Assembly (NCBI GenBank): GCA_038212215.1
Contig: JBBQUT010000017.1
Coordinates: forward strand, 24,027 to 88,026
DNA length: 64,000 nt
Direction: 5' to 3'
DNA from: JALZAI01 sp038212215
GTDB lineage: Bacteria; Actinomycetota; Actinomycetes; Mycobacteriales; Jatrophihabitantaceae
Below are positions 1-7,015 of this stretch, piece by piece. Made by a program: the position numbers and the translations under genes. The notes below the pieces were generated by a model that saw only the letters and a list, made by a program, of their open reading frames with translations, had not been told where the DNA came from and made no database searches. Position 1 is the first letter of the stretch; each line of letters begins with the position of its first letter.

Positions 1-1103
1 GGCTCAGTGCCGCCGCGCGCATACGCCGCGGGTCCGGGATCCGCGCCGGCCGACTGCGGGCCGACACGCAGCGCACGCGTGAGCTCGGGGACGTGTGCGA
101 TGGAGCCGCCGCCCGCTCCGACGGTGGTCACGTCGACACCTGAAGCGCGCACCGTCAGGTCACCGATCCGCGTCTCACGGCCGATGCTCGGCGCGAGATC
201 CCGCACGAGCGCGACGTCAGTCGACGTCCCGCCCATATCGAAGGTGAGCAGGTCCCGCTGGCCACACTGTTCTGCCACCCATACGGCTCCTGTCACGCCG
301 CCTGCCGGACCGGACAGCAGCATCGTGACCGGCGCGCTCGCGGCAGCCGTAGCGGCGCAGAGCCCGCCGTCGCTGCGCAGGATGGACAGGGTCGCGCCGA
401 GCCGTTGCTCGTCGAGCTTGTTGGTGAGGCTGGTGATGTAACGCCCGACATTCGGTTGCACGTAGCTGTTCACCACCGTGGTGAGCGCGCGCTCGTACTC
501 GCGCAGTTCCGGCAGCACCACGCTCGACAACGACACAGTGATGCCCGGCAGTTCTTTGGCCGCAAGTTCGGCCAGGCGCTGCTCGTGCGCGCCGTTGGCG
601 AAGGCGTTGATCAGCGAGATGGCGAGCGCTTCGATACCGGCGTCGCGCAACGACGCCAGGGCCGCCCGGGCAGCGTCCTGGTCGAGTTCCTGGATCACCG
701 AGCCGTCGCTGGCGATTCGTTCAGGTACCTCGACGGTATTTTCCAGTGCCGCCAAGGGTTCCGGCTTCGGCCAGATGATCCAGCCGGCCAGGCCACCTGG
801 CACGAACGAGCGCGCGATTTGCAGCACCTGCCGGAATCCCTTGGTGGTCACCAGCCCCACCTTGGCGCCCTTGCCCTCCAGAATGGCGTTCGTCGCTACA
901 GTCGTGCCGTGCAGCACCGCTCCGACTGCGGCGCGCTCGATACCGGCTTGCTGGCACACCTGGTCGATACCGGCGAGCACGCCGATCGACTGATCCCGCG
1001 GTATGGAGGAGGTTTTGGCGCGCCACGTCCGTCCGCTGTCCTCGTCCACGAGCAACACGTCGGTGAATGTGCCACCGACGTCCACACCGAGCCGGTACGT
1101 CAT
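1..1103 (-). CDS. Hydantoinase/oxoprolinase family protein, HyuA-type (C-terminus beyond window)
   Basis: ATP-dependent hydrolase subunit that opens cyclic amides (hydantoins, oxoproline, lactam rings); it normally works with a HyuB partner, which is not in this window. The N-terminus reads MTYRLGVDVGGTFTDVLL, the DxGGTxTD phosphate-binding motif of the family, followed later by HGTTVATNAILE and FDMGGTSTDVAL, all typical of HyuA. About 367 of the usual 650-700 residues are present and the frame runs off the left edge. ATG at 1103 is preceded by GGAGG at good spacing. It lies 29 nt behind the CoA-transferase gene and probably shares its operon. In indoleacetate degradation of Aromatoleum a hydantoinase-like enzyme opens the oxindole ring, which fits this neighbourhood; the substrate itself is inference. 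Confidence 0.85.
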   Translation of the reverse strand, partial: MTYRLGVDVGGTFTDVLLVDEDSGRTWRAKTSSIPRDQSIGVLAGIDQVCQQAGIERAAVGAVLHGTTVATNAILEGKGAKVGLVTTKGFRQVLQIARSFVPGGLAGWIIWPKPEPLAALENTVEVPERIASDGSVIQELDQDAARAALASLRDAGIEALAISLINAFANGAHEQRLAELAAKELPGITVSLSSVVLPELREYERALTTVVNSYVQPNVGRYITSLTNKLDEQRLGATLSILRSDGGLCAATAAASAPVTMLLSGPAGGVTGAVWVAEQCGQRDLLTFDMGGTSTDVALVRDLAPSIGRETRIGDLTVRASGVDVTTVGAGGGSIAHVPELTRALRVGPQSAGADPGPAAYARGGTE

Positions 1104-1132
1104 CGTGTGCCTCCAGATTCGTTGACGGAACG

Positions 1133-2359
1133 TCAGATCACACCGTCGGCCTGCAGCCGGTGCAGTTCGTCTGCCGTAACGCCCAGCAGATCGCCCCACA
1201 CCGATTCGTTGTGCTCGCCGAGTTCCGGGCCCGCCCTGCGCACTGAGCCGGGTGTGCGCGAGAGCTTCGGCGCGACGTTCTGCATCGGAACCTCGCCGAA
1301 GTCACGGTGCGCGATCCGCACGATGGCTTCGCGTGCTGCGAAGTGCGGATCGCTCAGCATGTCTTTGGCGCGAAAGATCCGCCCCGCCGGCACACCGTCG
1401 ACGTGCAGCACGTCGAGCAACCGGTCACTTGACAGCTGCGATGTCCACTGCGCAATGAGGTCGTCGAGTTCGGCCATGTGCGCGCCTCGTGCGCCGTGCG
1501 TGGCATATCGCACGTCCTCAGCCAGTTCTGGACGGTTCATCGTGGCAGCCAGCCGGCCGAATACGGAATCCTGGTTGGCTGCGATGAGCACGAGGTCACC
1601 GTCTGCGGTGGGATAGACATTGCTCGGGGCGATGTTGGGCAGTGTGGCGCCCGTGCGTTCGCGTTGGTAGCCGGCTACCGCCCATTCCGGGACGAGCGAT
1701 TCCATCAGTGCCAACACGGCCTCGTAGATCGCCGAATCGACGATCTGGCCGCGACCGGTGCGTTCGCGACTGTGCAGCGCGACCAGCGTGCCCACGCAGG
1801 CGAATGTGGCCGCCAGCGAATCGCCGAGCGAGATGCCGGCCCGCACCGGCGGAGTGCTCGGATCGCCCATGACGTAGCGAATTCCGCCCATCGCCTCGCC
1901 GACGGAGCCGAATCCCGCGCGCGGCGCATACGGTCCGGTCTGGCCGTAACCGGTCACCCGCGTGTAGATCAAGCGTGGATTGGCCGGCCACAGCTCGTCC
2001 GGTCCGAGTCCCCAGCGCTCCAGGGTGCCGGGCCGAAAGTTCTCGACCACGACATCGGCGTGCTCGAGCAACTTGCGGGCCAGGCTCTGACCCTGCGGAT
2101 CGCGCAGGTTGCAGGTCACTGACATCTTGTTGCGTGCCACGACCGGCCACCACAGGGATTTGCCGTGTGGCTTCTCGCGGCCCCACTGCCGCATCGGATC
2201 GCCACCACCTGGCTGCTCGACTTTGATGACCTCGGCTCCGAAATCACCGAGCAACTGCCCGCAGAACGGCCCCGCGAGCAGTTGCCCGAATTCGACGACC
2301 CGTAGATCGTCCAGCGGCAGGCTTATCGGTGCCTCCCCGCCCGGGTGCACCGTTCTCAC
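1133..2359 (-). CDS. CaiB/BaiF (class III) CoA-transferase
   Basis: Moves CoA from one acyl-CoA to a free carboxylate, in the cytoplasm. The protein is 408 residues, the usual family length. It opens with LRVVEFGQLLAGPFCGQLLGD and FGAEVIKVEQPGGGDPMR, the family's N-terminal signature, and has VVENFRPGTLERWGLG. The Asp in SLGDSLAATFA (about residue 185) is at the position of the catalytic aspartate that forms the mixed anhydride. Its start overlaps the stop of the upstream GntR regulator by 4 nt (ATGA), so regulator, transferase and HyuA form one operon. CoA-transferases of this family activate carboxylic acids in indoleacetate and carnitine pathways; which acid is used here is unknown. Confidence 0.88.
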   Translation of the reverse strand: MRTVHPGGEAPISLPLDDLRVVEFGQLLAGPFCGQLLGDFGAEVIKVEQPGGGDPMRQWGREKPHGKSLWWPVVARNKMSVTCNLRDPQGQSLARKLLEHADVVVENFRPGTLERWGLGPDELWPANPRLIYTRVTGYGQTGPYAPRAGFGSVGEAMGGIRYVMGDPSTPPVRAGISLGDSLAATFACVGTLVALHSRERTGRGQIVDSAIYEAVLALMESLVPEWAVAGYQRERTGATLPNIAPSNVYPTADGDLVLIAANQDSVFGRLAATMNRPELAEDVRYATHGARGAHMAELDDLIAQWTSQLSSDRLLDVLHVDGVPAGRIFRAKDMLSDPHFAAREAIVRIAHRDFGEVPMQNVAPKLSRTPGSVRRAGPELGEHNESVWGDLLGVTADELHRLQADGVI

Positions 2360-3006
2360 GCGGCACCGCTGCGCTGCCGCAGCATCGTCGCACGGGCGTT
2401 ATGCAGGTGCGCACGCATGACCGCGGCGGCCCAGCCGACCTCACCTGCACGCGATGCGGCGACCAGTTCCAGGTGATGATCTAGGCTGCGCGCCAGCGAA
2501 GCGGCGTCATAGTCACCGAAGTTGCGCCGCACCACGACTGGGTGGGTCACCGCACGCAACGACGCGGCCAGCGCGGCATTGCCGGCCGCTGCGACGAAAG
2601 TGCTGTGGAAGCTCCGGTTCAGCTCCACAATGGCGTCGAGATCCTGGTTACGGCCCGGACGCCCGAGCCGTCGCATCCGGCGAGCCAGGTCATCGAGCAC
2701 AGCGAGGTCCGCACCGGTGAGGTTCGGCACGGCGCATTCGACGATCACCGGTTCGACCGCCAGCCGTAGATCGAAGATCTCGCGCAGTTGATCGGCGGTC
2801 CAGGTCGCGACCCGAGCTCCGCGGTTCGGAACAAGCACGACCAGGCCCTCGGCGGCCAACCTGGACAGCGCCTCGCGGACGGGCGTGCGGCTGACGGCAA
2901 GCCGGTCGGCAAGATCGGCCTCGCCAAGTCGTGCACCGGCGGGGATATCGCCGGACAGGATCTGCTCGCGCAGCGAACGCACAGTGGTGTCGACCGCCTG
3001 GGCCAT
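2356..3006 (-). CDS. GntR family (FCD domain) transcriptional regulator
   Basis: A likely repressor for the catabolic island. ATG at 3006 gives 216 residues; longer in-frame upstream starts are possible but the upstream part is not GntR-like, and AGGTGAG precedes this ATG. Residues 1-70 form the winged helix (LREQILSGDIPAGARL, then LADRLAVSRTPVREALSRLAAEGLV, the GntR recognition signature). The C-terminal part is an all-helical FCD domain with the metal or ligand histidine candidates in NRSFHSTF and DHHLEL. It is divergent from the HMG-CoA-lyase gene, and two near-identical dyads in the gap are its probable operators. The ligand may be an aromatic acid or its CoA ester (inference). Confidence 0.9.
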   Translation of the reverse strand: MAQAVDTTVRSLREQILSGDIPAGARLGEADLADRLAVSRTPVREALSRLAAEGLVVLVPNRGARVATWTADQLREIFDLRLAVEPVIVECAVPNLTGADLAVLDDLARRMRRLGRPGRNQDLDAIVELNRSFHSTFVAAAGNAALAASLRAVTHPVVVRRNFGDYDAASLARSLDHHLELVAASRAGEVGWAAAVMRAHLHNARATMLRQRSGAA

Positions 3007-3047
3007 GCGCTCACCTGTCTCTGCGATGAGGTCTATCGAGGGGTCTC

Positions 3048-3063
3048 GGATTGCATGGAATCC
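3048..3063. promoter_or_regulatory. Probable GntR operator 1
   Basis: GGATTGCATGGAATCC is an inverted repeat (arms GGATT/AATCC around CATG). Its core ATTGCATGGAAT differs by one base from the perfect palindrome at 3134. It lies 42 nt upstream of the GntR start. FCD-type GntR proteins typically bind such short dyads; assignment is by position and form. Confidence 0.55.
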
Positions 3064-3133
3064 TGCACCCGGCGCGACGGTGCGCGCAAGGGCCTTTGAG
3101 TATCGCGGAACGTTCGACGACCACGCCGCGACG

Positions 3134-3145
3134 ATTGCATGCAAT
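3134..3145. promoter_or_regulatory. Probable GntR operator 2
   Basis: ATTGCATGCAAT is a perfect 12-bp palindrome 25 nt before the HMG-CoA-lyase start. With the site at 3048 it brackets the divergent promoter region, as expected for a repressor controlling both itself and the forward operon. Confidence 0.6.
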
Positions 3146-3170
3146 GCGTAGGGCGAGTAGGCATGCAGTC

Positions 3171-4082
3171 ATGCGGTCATCTGTCGCGATCGTCGAGGTG
3201 TCGCCGCGAGACGGTCTGCAGAACGAGGCAGTCCCGGTGTCGACCCCGGATAAACTCAAACTGATCGCAACACTGATAACCGGTCGCCTGCGCCGGATCG
3301 AGGTCACCAGCTTCGTCAACCCCCGCAAGGTCCCGCAACTGGCCGACGCCGAGCAGGTGTGCGCCGCCCTGCCGAGCACCGCTGGCGTTTCCTGGAGCGG
3401 TCTGGTGCTCAACGACCGCGGCTTCGATCGCGCAGTGGCCGCCGGGCTCGACGAGGTCAACGTCGTGGTGGTGTGCACAGACACCTTCAGCCAGCGCAAC
3501 CAAGGCGTGAGCACCGCGGGCGGGATCGAGATCTGGAATCGCATCGCAGCACGGGCGCGAGAGATGCGGATCCGCACCACCGTCACCCTCGCGGCCGCAT
3601 TCGGTTGCCCGTTTGAAGGTGAGGTTGCCCCGACCCGGGTCCGTGACGTCCTTGCCAGCTGCCTGGCCGTGGCCCCCGACGAGATCGCCTTCGCCGACAC
3701 GATCGGTGTCGGCGTCCCGCCGCAAGTCGACGCGCTCACTGCGATCGCCGCCGACCTCGCCCCCGGCGTCGCCTTGCGCTGGCACTTCCACAACACCCGC
3801 AACACCGGGTACGCCAATGCCTGGGCCGCGGTTCAGGCCGCTGAACCGGGTCTGCCGGTAGCGCTCGACGCGAGCGCCGGCGGGATCGGTGGCTGCCCCT
3901 TCGCTCCGAACGCCACCGGAAACATCGCCACCGCTGACCTCGTCGAGATGCTGGAGCGCGCAGGTGTCCGGACGGGCGTCGATGTCGACCAGCTGCTCGG
4001 GCTCGACGCCTGGCTGGGCGAGCGGCTGGGCAAGCAGGTACCAGGGCAGCTCGCTCGCGCGGGCCGGTTCGCAGCACACTGA
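3171..4082 (+). CDS. HMG-CoA lyase-like enzyme (pyruvate carboxyltransferase superfamily)
   Basis: A TIM-barrel, metal-dependent C-C lyase, 303 residues, close to the normal HMG-CoA lyase length. Seen: the N-terminal EVSPRDGLQNE motif with the catalytic Arg and metal-binding Asp, TSFVNPRKVPQLAD, the metal-binding HFHNT near residue 205, and GGCPFAPNATGNIATADLV with the catalytic Cys of the flexible loop. ATG 3171 has no clear ribosome site. The stop is 4 nt before the SDR gene. In this island it may split a 3-hydroxy-3-carboxylic acyl-CoA made late in ring degradation rather than act in leucine breakdown (inference). A second paralogue lies at 51130. Confidence 0.85.
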   Translation: MRSSVAIVEVSPRDGLQNEAVPVSTPDKLKLIATLITGRLRRIEVTSFVNPRKVPQLADAEQVCAALPSTAGVSWSGLVLNDRGFDRAVAAGLDEVNVVVVCTDTFSQRNQGVSTAGGIEIWNRIAARAREMRIRTTVTLAAAFGCPFEGEVAPTRVRDVLASCLAVAPDEIAFADTIGVGVPPQVDALTAIAADLAPGVALRWHFHNTRNTGYANAWAAVQAAEPGLPVALDASAGGIGGCPFAPNATGNIATADLVEMLERAGVRTGVDVDQLLGLDAWLGERLGKQVPGQLARAGRFAAH

Positions 4083-4086
4083 ACCG

Positions 4087-4869
4087 ATGGACGCACCGCC
4101 GCCGCTCGCGGGTCAGGGAAAGCCGATCGCGCTGGTCACGGGCGCAGGTCGAGGGATCGGACGCGCCGTGGCGCTACGGCTGAGCGCCGCCGGTTTGCGC
4201 GTCGCACTCACCGCGCGCAGCGCGCCCGAACTTGCCGACACTGCCGCGGCATGCGCGGGCGAAACGCTGGTCGCGCCTGCGGACATCACTGACACGGTCG
4301 CCGTCGAGGGTATCTTTGCCGCGGTCGAACACACCTGGGGACCCGTAGCCGTGCTGGTCGCCAACGCCGGCGCCGGCTTCTCGGCGCGCATCGAGAAGAC
4401 CGGCGACGACGATTGGCAACGCATGCTCGATATCAACCTGACGGCGCCTTTTCGCTGCATGCGCCGAGCCGTTCCCGCGATGCGCCGTGCCGGGTACGGT
4501 CGCATCGTCGTCGTGGCCTCGAACGCGGCGCGGGTGGGCGAGCCGTATATCGCCGGGTACGCGGCGAGCAAACACGGCGTGCTCGGGTTGGTTCGCTCCG
4601 CTGCTGCCGAACTTGCGTCGTCGGGCGTCACCGTCAACGCTGTTTGCCCTGGGTACGTGGACACTTCGATGACGGCGGCAACAGTCAACACCATCACTAC
4701 TACGTCCGGCCGCACCGCCGAGCAGGCGCGGGCGGTCCTCGAGCGAAAGCAGCCGATCGGACGCTTGATCACTGCGGACGAGGTCGCCTCTGCCGTGTGG
4801 TTCTGCATCGACAACGCTGCGATGTCCGGTCAGGGTGTCAACGTCGACGGAGGTGCCGTCCAATCATGA
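4087..4869 (+). CDS. Short-chain dehydrogenase/reductase (FabG-like)
   Basis: NAD(P)-dependent alcohol/ketone oxidoreductase of 260 residues. It has the Rossmann signature TGAGRGIG, the NAG motif (VANAGAG), the catalytic Ser region (VVVASNAARVG), YAASK with the catalytic Tyr and Lys, and the PGYVDT cofactor loop. Classical SDR length. It starts 4 nt after the lyase gene and its stop overlaps the RidA start as ATGA, so it is part of the forward catabolic operon. A 3-hydroxyacyl-CoA or cyclic hydroxy/oxo-acyl-CoA substrate would suit the pathway; this is inferred. Confidence 0.85.
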   Translation: MDAPPPLAGQGKPIALVTGAGRGIGRAVALRLSAAGLRVALTARSAPELADTAAACAGETLVAPADITDTVAVEGIFAAVEHTWGPVAVLVANAGAGFSARIEKTGDDDWQRMLDINLTAPFRCMRRAVPAMRRAGYGRIVVVASNAARVGEPYIAGYAASKHGVLGLVRSAAAELASSGVTVNAVCPGYVDTSMTAATVNTITTTSGRTAEQARAVLERKQPIGRLITADEVASAVWFCIDNAAMSGQGVNVDGGAVQS

Positions 4870-5270
4870 GCGAGGACACCTCTATCGAGCGGGTGAACCC
4901 GCCGGAACTCGCCCGTCCGAGCGGTTTCGCGCACGCGGTCGTGGGCACGGGAACGTTCGTGTTCCTTGCGGGCCAGACCGCGCTGGACGCGAACGGGCGC
5001 ATCGTCGGTGATAACGTCTGCGCGCAGTTCGAACGGGCGCTGCGCAACTTGCTCGTCGCTCTTGCCGCCGCGGGCGGCCGGCCCGACCAGCTGGCCAGCC
5101 TCACCGTCTACATCACCGACATGGACGACTACCGCGCGCACGCCCAAGACATCGGCCGGGTGTGGCGGCGCCTTATCGGCCGCGAATACCCCGCTATGGC
5201 CGGGATCGGCGTTGCCCGGCTATGGGACGCCGAGGCGCTGGTCGAGGTCCAGGGCATCGCCGTTCTGTGA
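4866..5270 (+). CDS. RidA/YjgF family enamine/imine deaminase
   Basis: Small (134 residues) member of the RidA family, which hydrolyses enamines and imines to ketones and ammonia. FVFLAGQTALDANGRIV and the C-terminal ALVEVQGIAVL are family features; an Arg is expected near residue 105 for enamine deaminases, and VARLWDAEALVEV here lacks the exact canonical spacing, so activity is likely but not proven. The start overlaps the SDR stop by 4 nt. Next to a 2-aminobenzoyl-CoA monooxygenase/reductase, whose product is a cyclic enamine, a deaminating role is attractive. Confidence 0.8.
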   Translation: MSEDTSIERVNPPELARPSGFAHAVVGTGTFVFLAGQTALDANGRIVGDNVCAQFERALRNLLVALAAAGGRPDQLASLTVYITDMDDYRAHAQDIGRVWRRLIGREYPAMAGIGVARLWDAEALVEVQGIAVL

Positions 5271-5365
5271 AGTCACCACATCGCCGTCCGCCCAACTTCG
5301 TGAGCAGTTGAACCAACGAGCGGGTCGTTTCACGCGGATACTTGCCGCATGGGAATCGGCCGCGC

Positions 5366-7006
5366 ATGACCACCGGCCGGGCTACGACACTGACGCGGTC
5401 CGGACACCTCGACTCGTTCTGTCGCGACAACCTGCCAGCGGTGTCGGCTTGGCCCGAACTGCTGTTCGACCTCCCCGAGTTGCAGTACCCCGAGCGCCTC
5501 AATTGCGCCGTCGAATTACTGGACACTGTGGTCGAGCGGCTCGGCCCCGACCGACCCTGCCTGCTCACGCCGCACGGTGCGCCGTGGAGTTACGGCCAGT
5601 TGCGCGCAGTTGTCGACGGCATCGCACATGTCCTGGTCAGCGAGGCAGGCATCGCATCGGGCAACCGGGTGCTGCTACGCGGGCCCAACAATCCCTGGCT
5701 CGCTGCATGCTGGCTCGCGGTCTTGAAAGCGGGCTGCGTCGCAGTGACGACCATGCCGCTGCTGCGTACCGGCGAGCTGAGCACGGTAGCCGACATCGCC
5801 CAGGTGGACCTCGCACTCTGCGACGCGCGTTTCGCTGCGGATCTGGACGCGGCCGACCTGCGGGGTGCCCCCGTCCTGCGCTTCGGCGACGGCAGCGATC
5901 TGAGCGAGCACGTCGCCGCCCACCGCGATCCCTTCGTCGCTGCAGATACGGCCGCCGACGATGTCGCTCTGCTCGCTTTCACGTCAGGCACCACCGGCCG
6001 TCCGAAGGCGACGATGCACTTTCATCGCGACGTTCTCGCGATGGCCGACACCTTCGCCCGGCACGTCGTGCGCCCGACCGCCGACGACGTCTTCACCGGC
6101 ACGCCTCCGCTTGGCTTCACCTTCGGCCTCGGCGGTCTGCTCGTGTTCCCGCTACGCGCGGGCGCCGCGACGTTGCTGCTGGAGAGCGTCACGCCGAACG
6201 GGCTCGCCGACGCCATTTCCGAGCACGCCGCGACGATCTGCGTCACCGCGCCGACCGCGTACCGCGCGATGCTGGCATCCGGGTCGGCTCGACGGTTGCG
6301 CACCCTCCGCCGCGCTGTTTCCGCCGGGGAGCACCTTCCAAAAGCGACCTGGGAGGCGTTTTACGAGGCGACCGGTGTGCGGCTCATCGACGGCATCGGC
6401 GCGACCGAGATGCTGCACGTGTTCATCGCGGCTGCCGATGACGACATCGTTGCCGGCTCGACGGGGCGCGCCGTTCCTGGCTACCGCGCCACGATCCTCG
6501 ATGATGTCGGCGATCCGGTGGCGCCCGGAACACCAGGACGCCTCGCCGTGAAGGGTCCGACCGGGTGCCGGTACCTCAACGATGCCCGCCAGTCCGTGTA
6601 CGTCCAAGGCGGCTGGAACATCACCGGCGACACATTCGTGCAGGATGCCGACGGATACTTCCACTACTTGGCACGTAACGACGACATGATCGTGTCGTCG
6701 GGATACAACATCGCCGGACCGGAAGTGGAGGAGGCGCTCGCCGCCCATCCGGCGGTACTCGAGAGTTGTGTCGTAGGTATCCCCGATGAGGTACGCGGGC
6801 AGTTGGTCACCGCGTTCGTCGTCCCGACCGACACAGGCGCCGGCGACGACGTGTTGGTGGCCGAACTCCAGGCATTCGTGAAGCAACGAATCGCGCCTTA
6901 TAAGTACCCGAGGGCGATACGGTTCGTCTCTAGCCTGCCGCGAACGAGCACCGGGAAACTGCAGCGCTTCGTGCTGCGCGAGAGCGCGATCACCGACGGT
7001 CGTTAG
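5366..7006 (+). CDS. Aryl-CoA ligase, 2-aminobenzoate/benzoate-CoA ligase type
   Basis: ATP-dependent adenylate-forming enzyme that makes an aryl-CoA. Seen in order: the P-loop-like LLAFTSGTTGRPKATMHF (about residues 205-220), DGIGATEMLHVF (A5 motif), the A7/A8 region WNITGDTF and DDMIVSSGYNIAGPEVE, and the A10 lysine in PRTSTGKLQRF. 546 residues from ATG 5366; TTG 5342 is a longer alternative. DGIGATEMLHVFIA is typical of benzoate/2-aminobenzoate-CoA ligases. The gene is followed 9 nt later by the two-domain aminobenzoyl-CoA/salicylyl-CoA oxygenase, so 2-aminobenzoate (anthranilate) is the favoured substrate and salicylate the main alternative. Confidence 0.85.
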   Translation: MTTGRATTLTRSGHLDSFCRDNLPAVSAWPELLFDLPELQYPERLNCAVELLDTVVERLGPDRPCLLTPHGAPWSYGQLRAVVDGIAHVLVSEAGIASGNRVLLRGPNNPWLAACWLAVLKAGCVAVTTMPLLRTGELSTVADIAQVDLALCDARFAADLDAADLRGAPVLRFGDGSDLSEHVAAHRDPFVAADTAADDVALLAFTSGTTGRPKATMHFHRDVLAMADTFARHVVRPTADDVFTGTPPLGFTFGLGGLLVFPLRAGAATLLLESVTPNGLADAISEHAATICVTAPTAYRAMLASGSARRLRTLRRAVSAGEHLPKATWEAFYEATGVRLIDGIGATEMLHVFIAAADDDIVAGSTGRAVPGYRATILDDVGDPVAPGTPGRLAVKGPTGCRYLNDARQSVYVQGGWNITGDTFVQDADGYFHYLARNDDMIVSSGYNIAGPEVEEALAAHPAVLESCVVGIPDEVRGQLVTAFVVPTDTGAGDDVLVAELQAFVKQRIAPYKYPRAIRFVSSLPRTSTGKLQRFVLRESAITDGR

Positions 7007-7015
7007 GGAGGTACT

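Noticed and set aside
405..1616. 403-residue forward frame over the hydantoinase and CoA-transferase genes
   Set aside because: It is the shadow of two real reverse genes in GC-rich DNA; no motif, and the reverse genes have complete family signatures.
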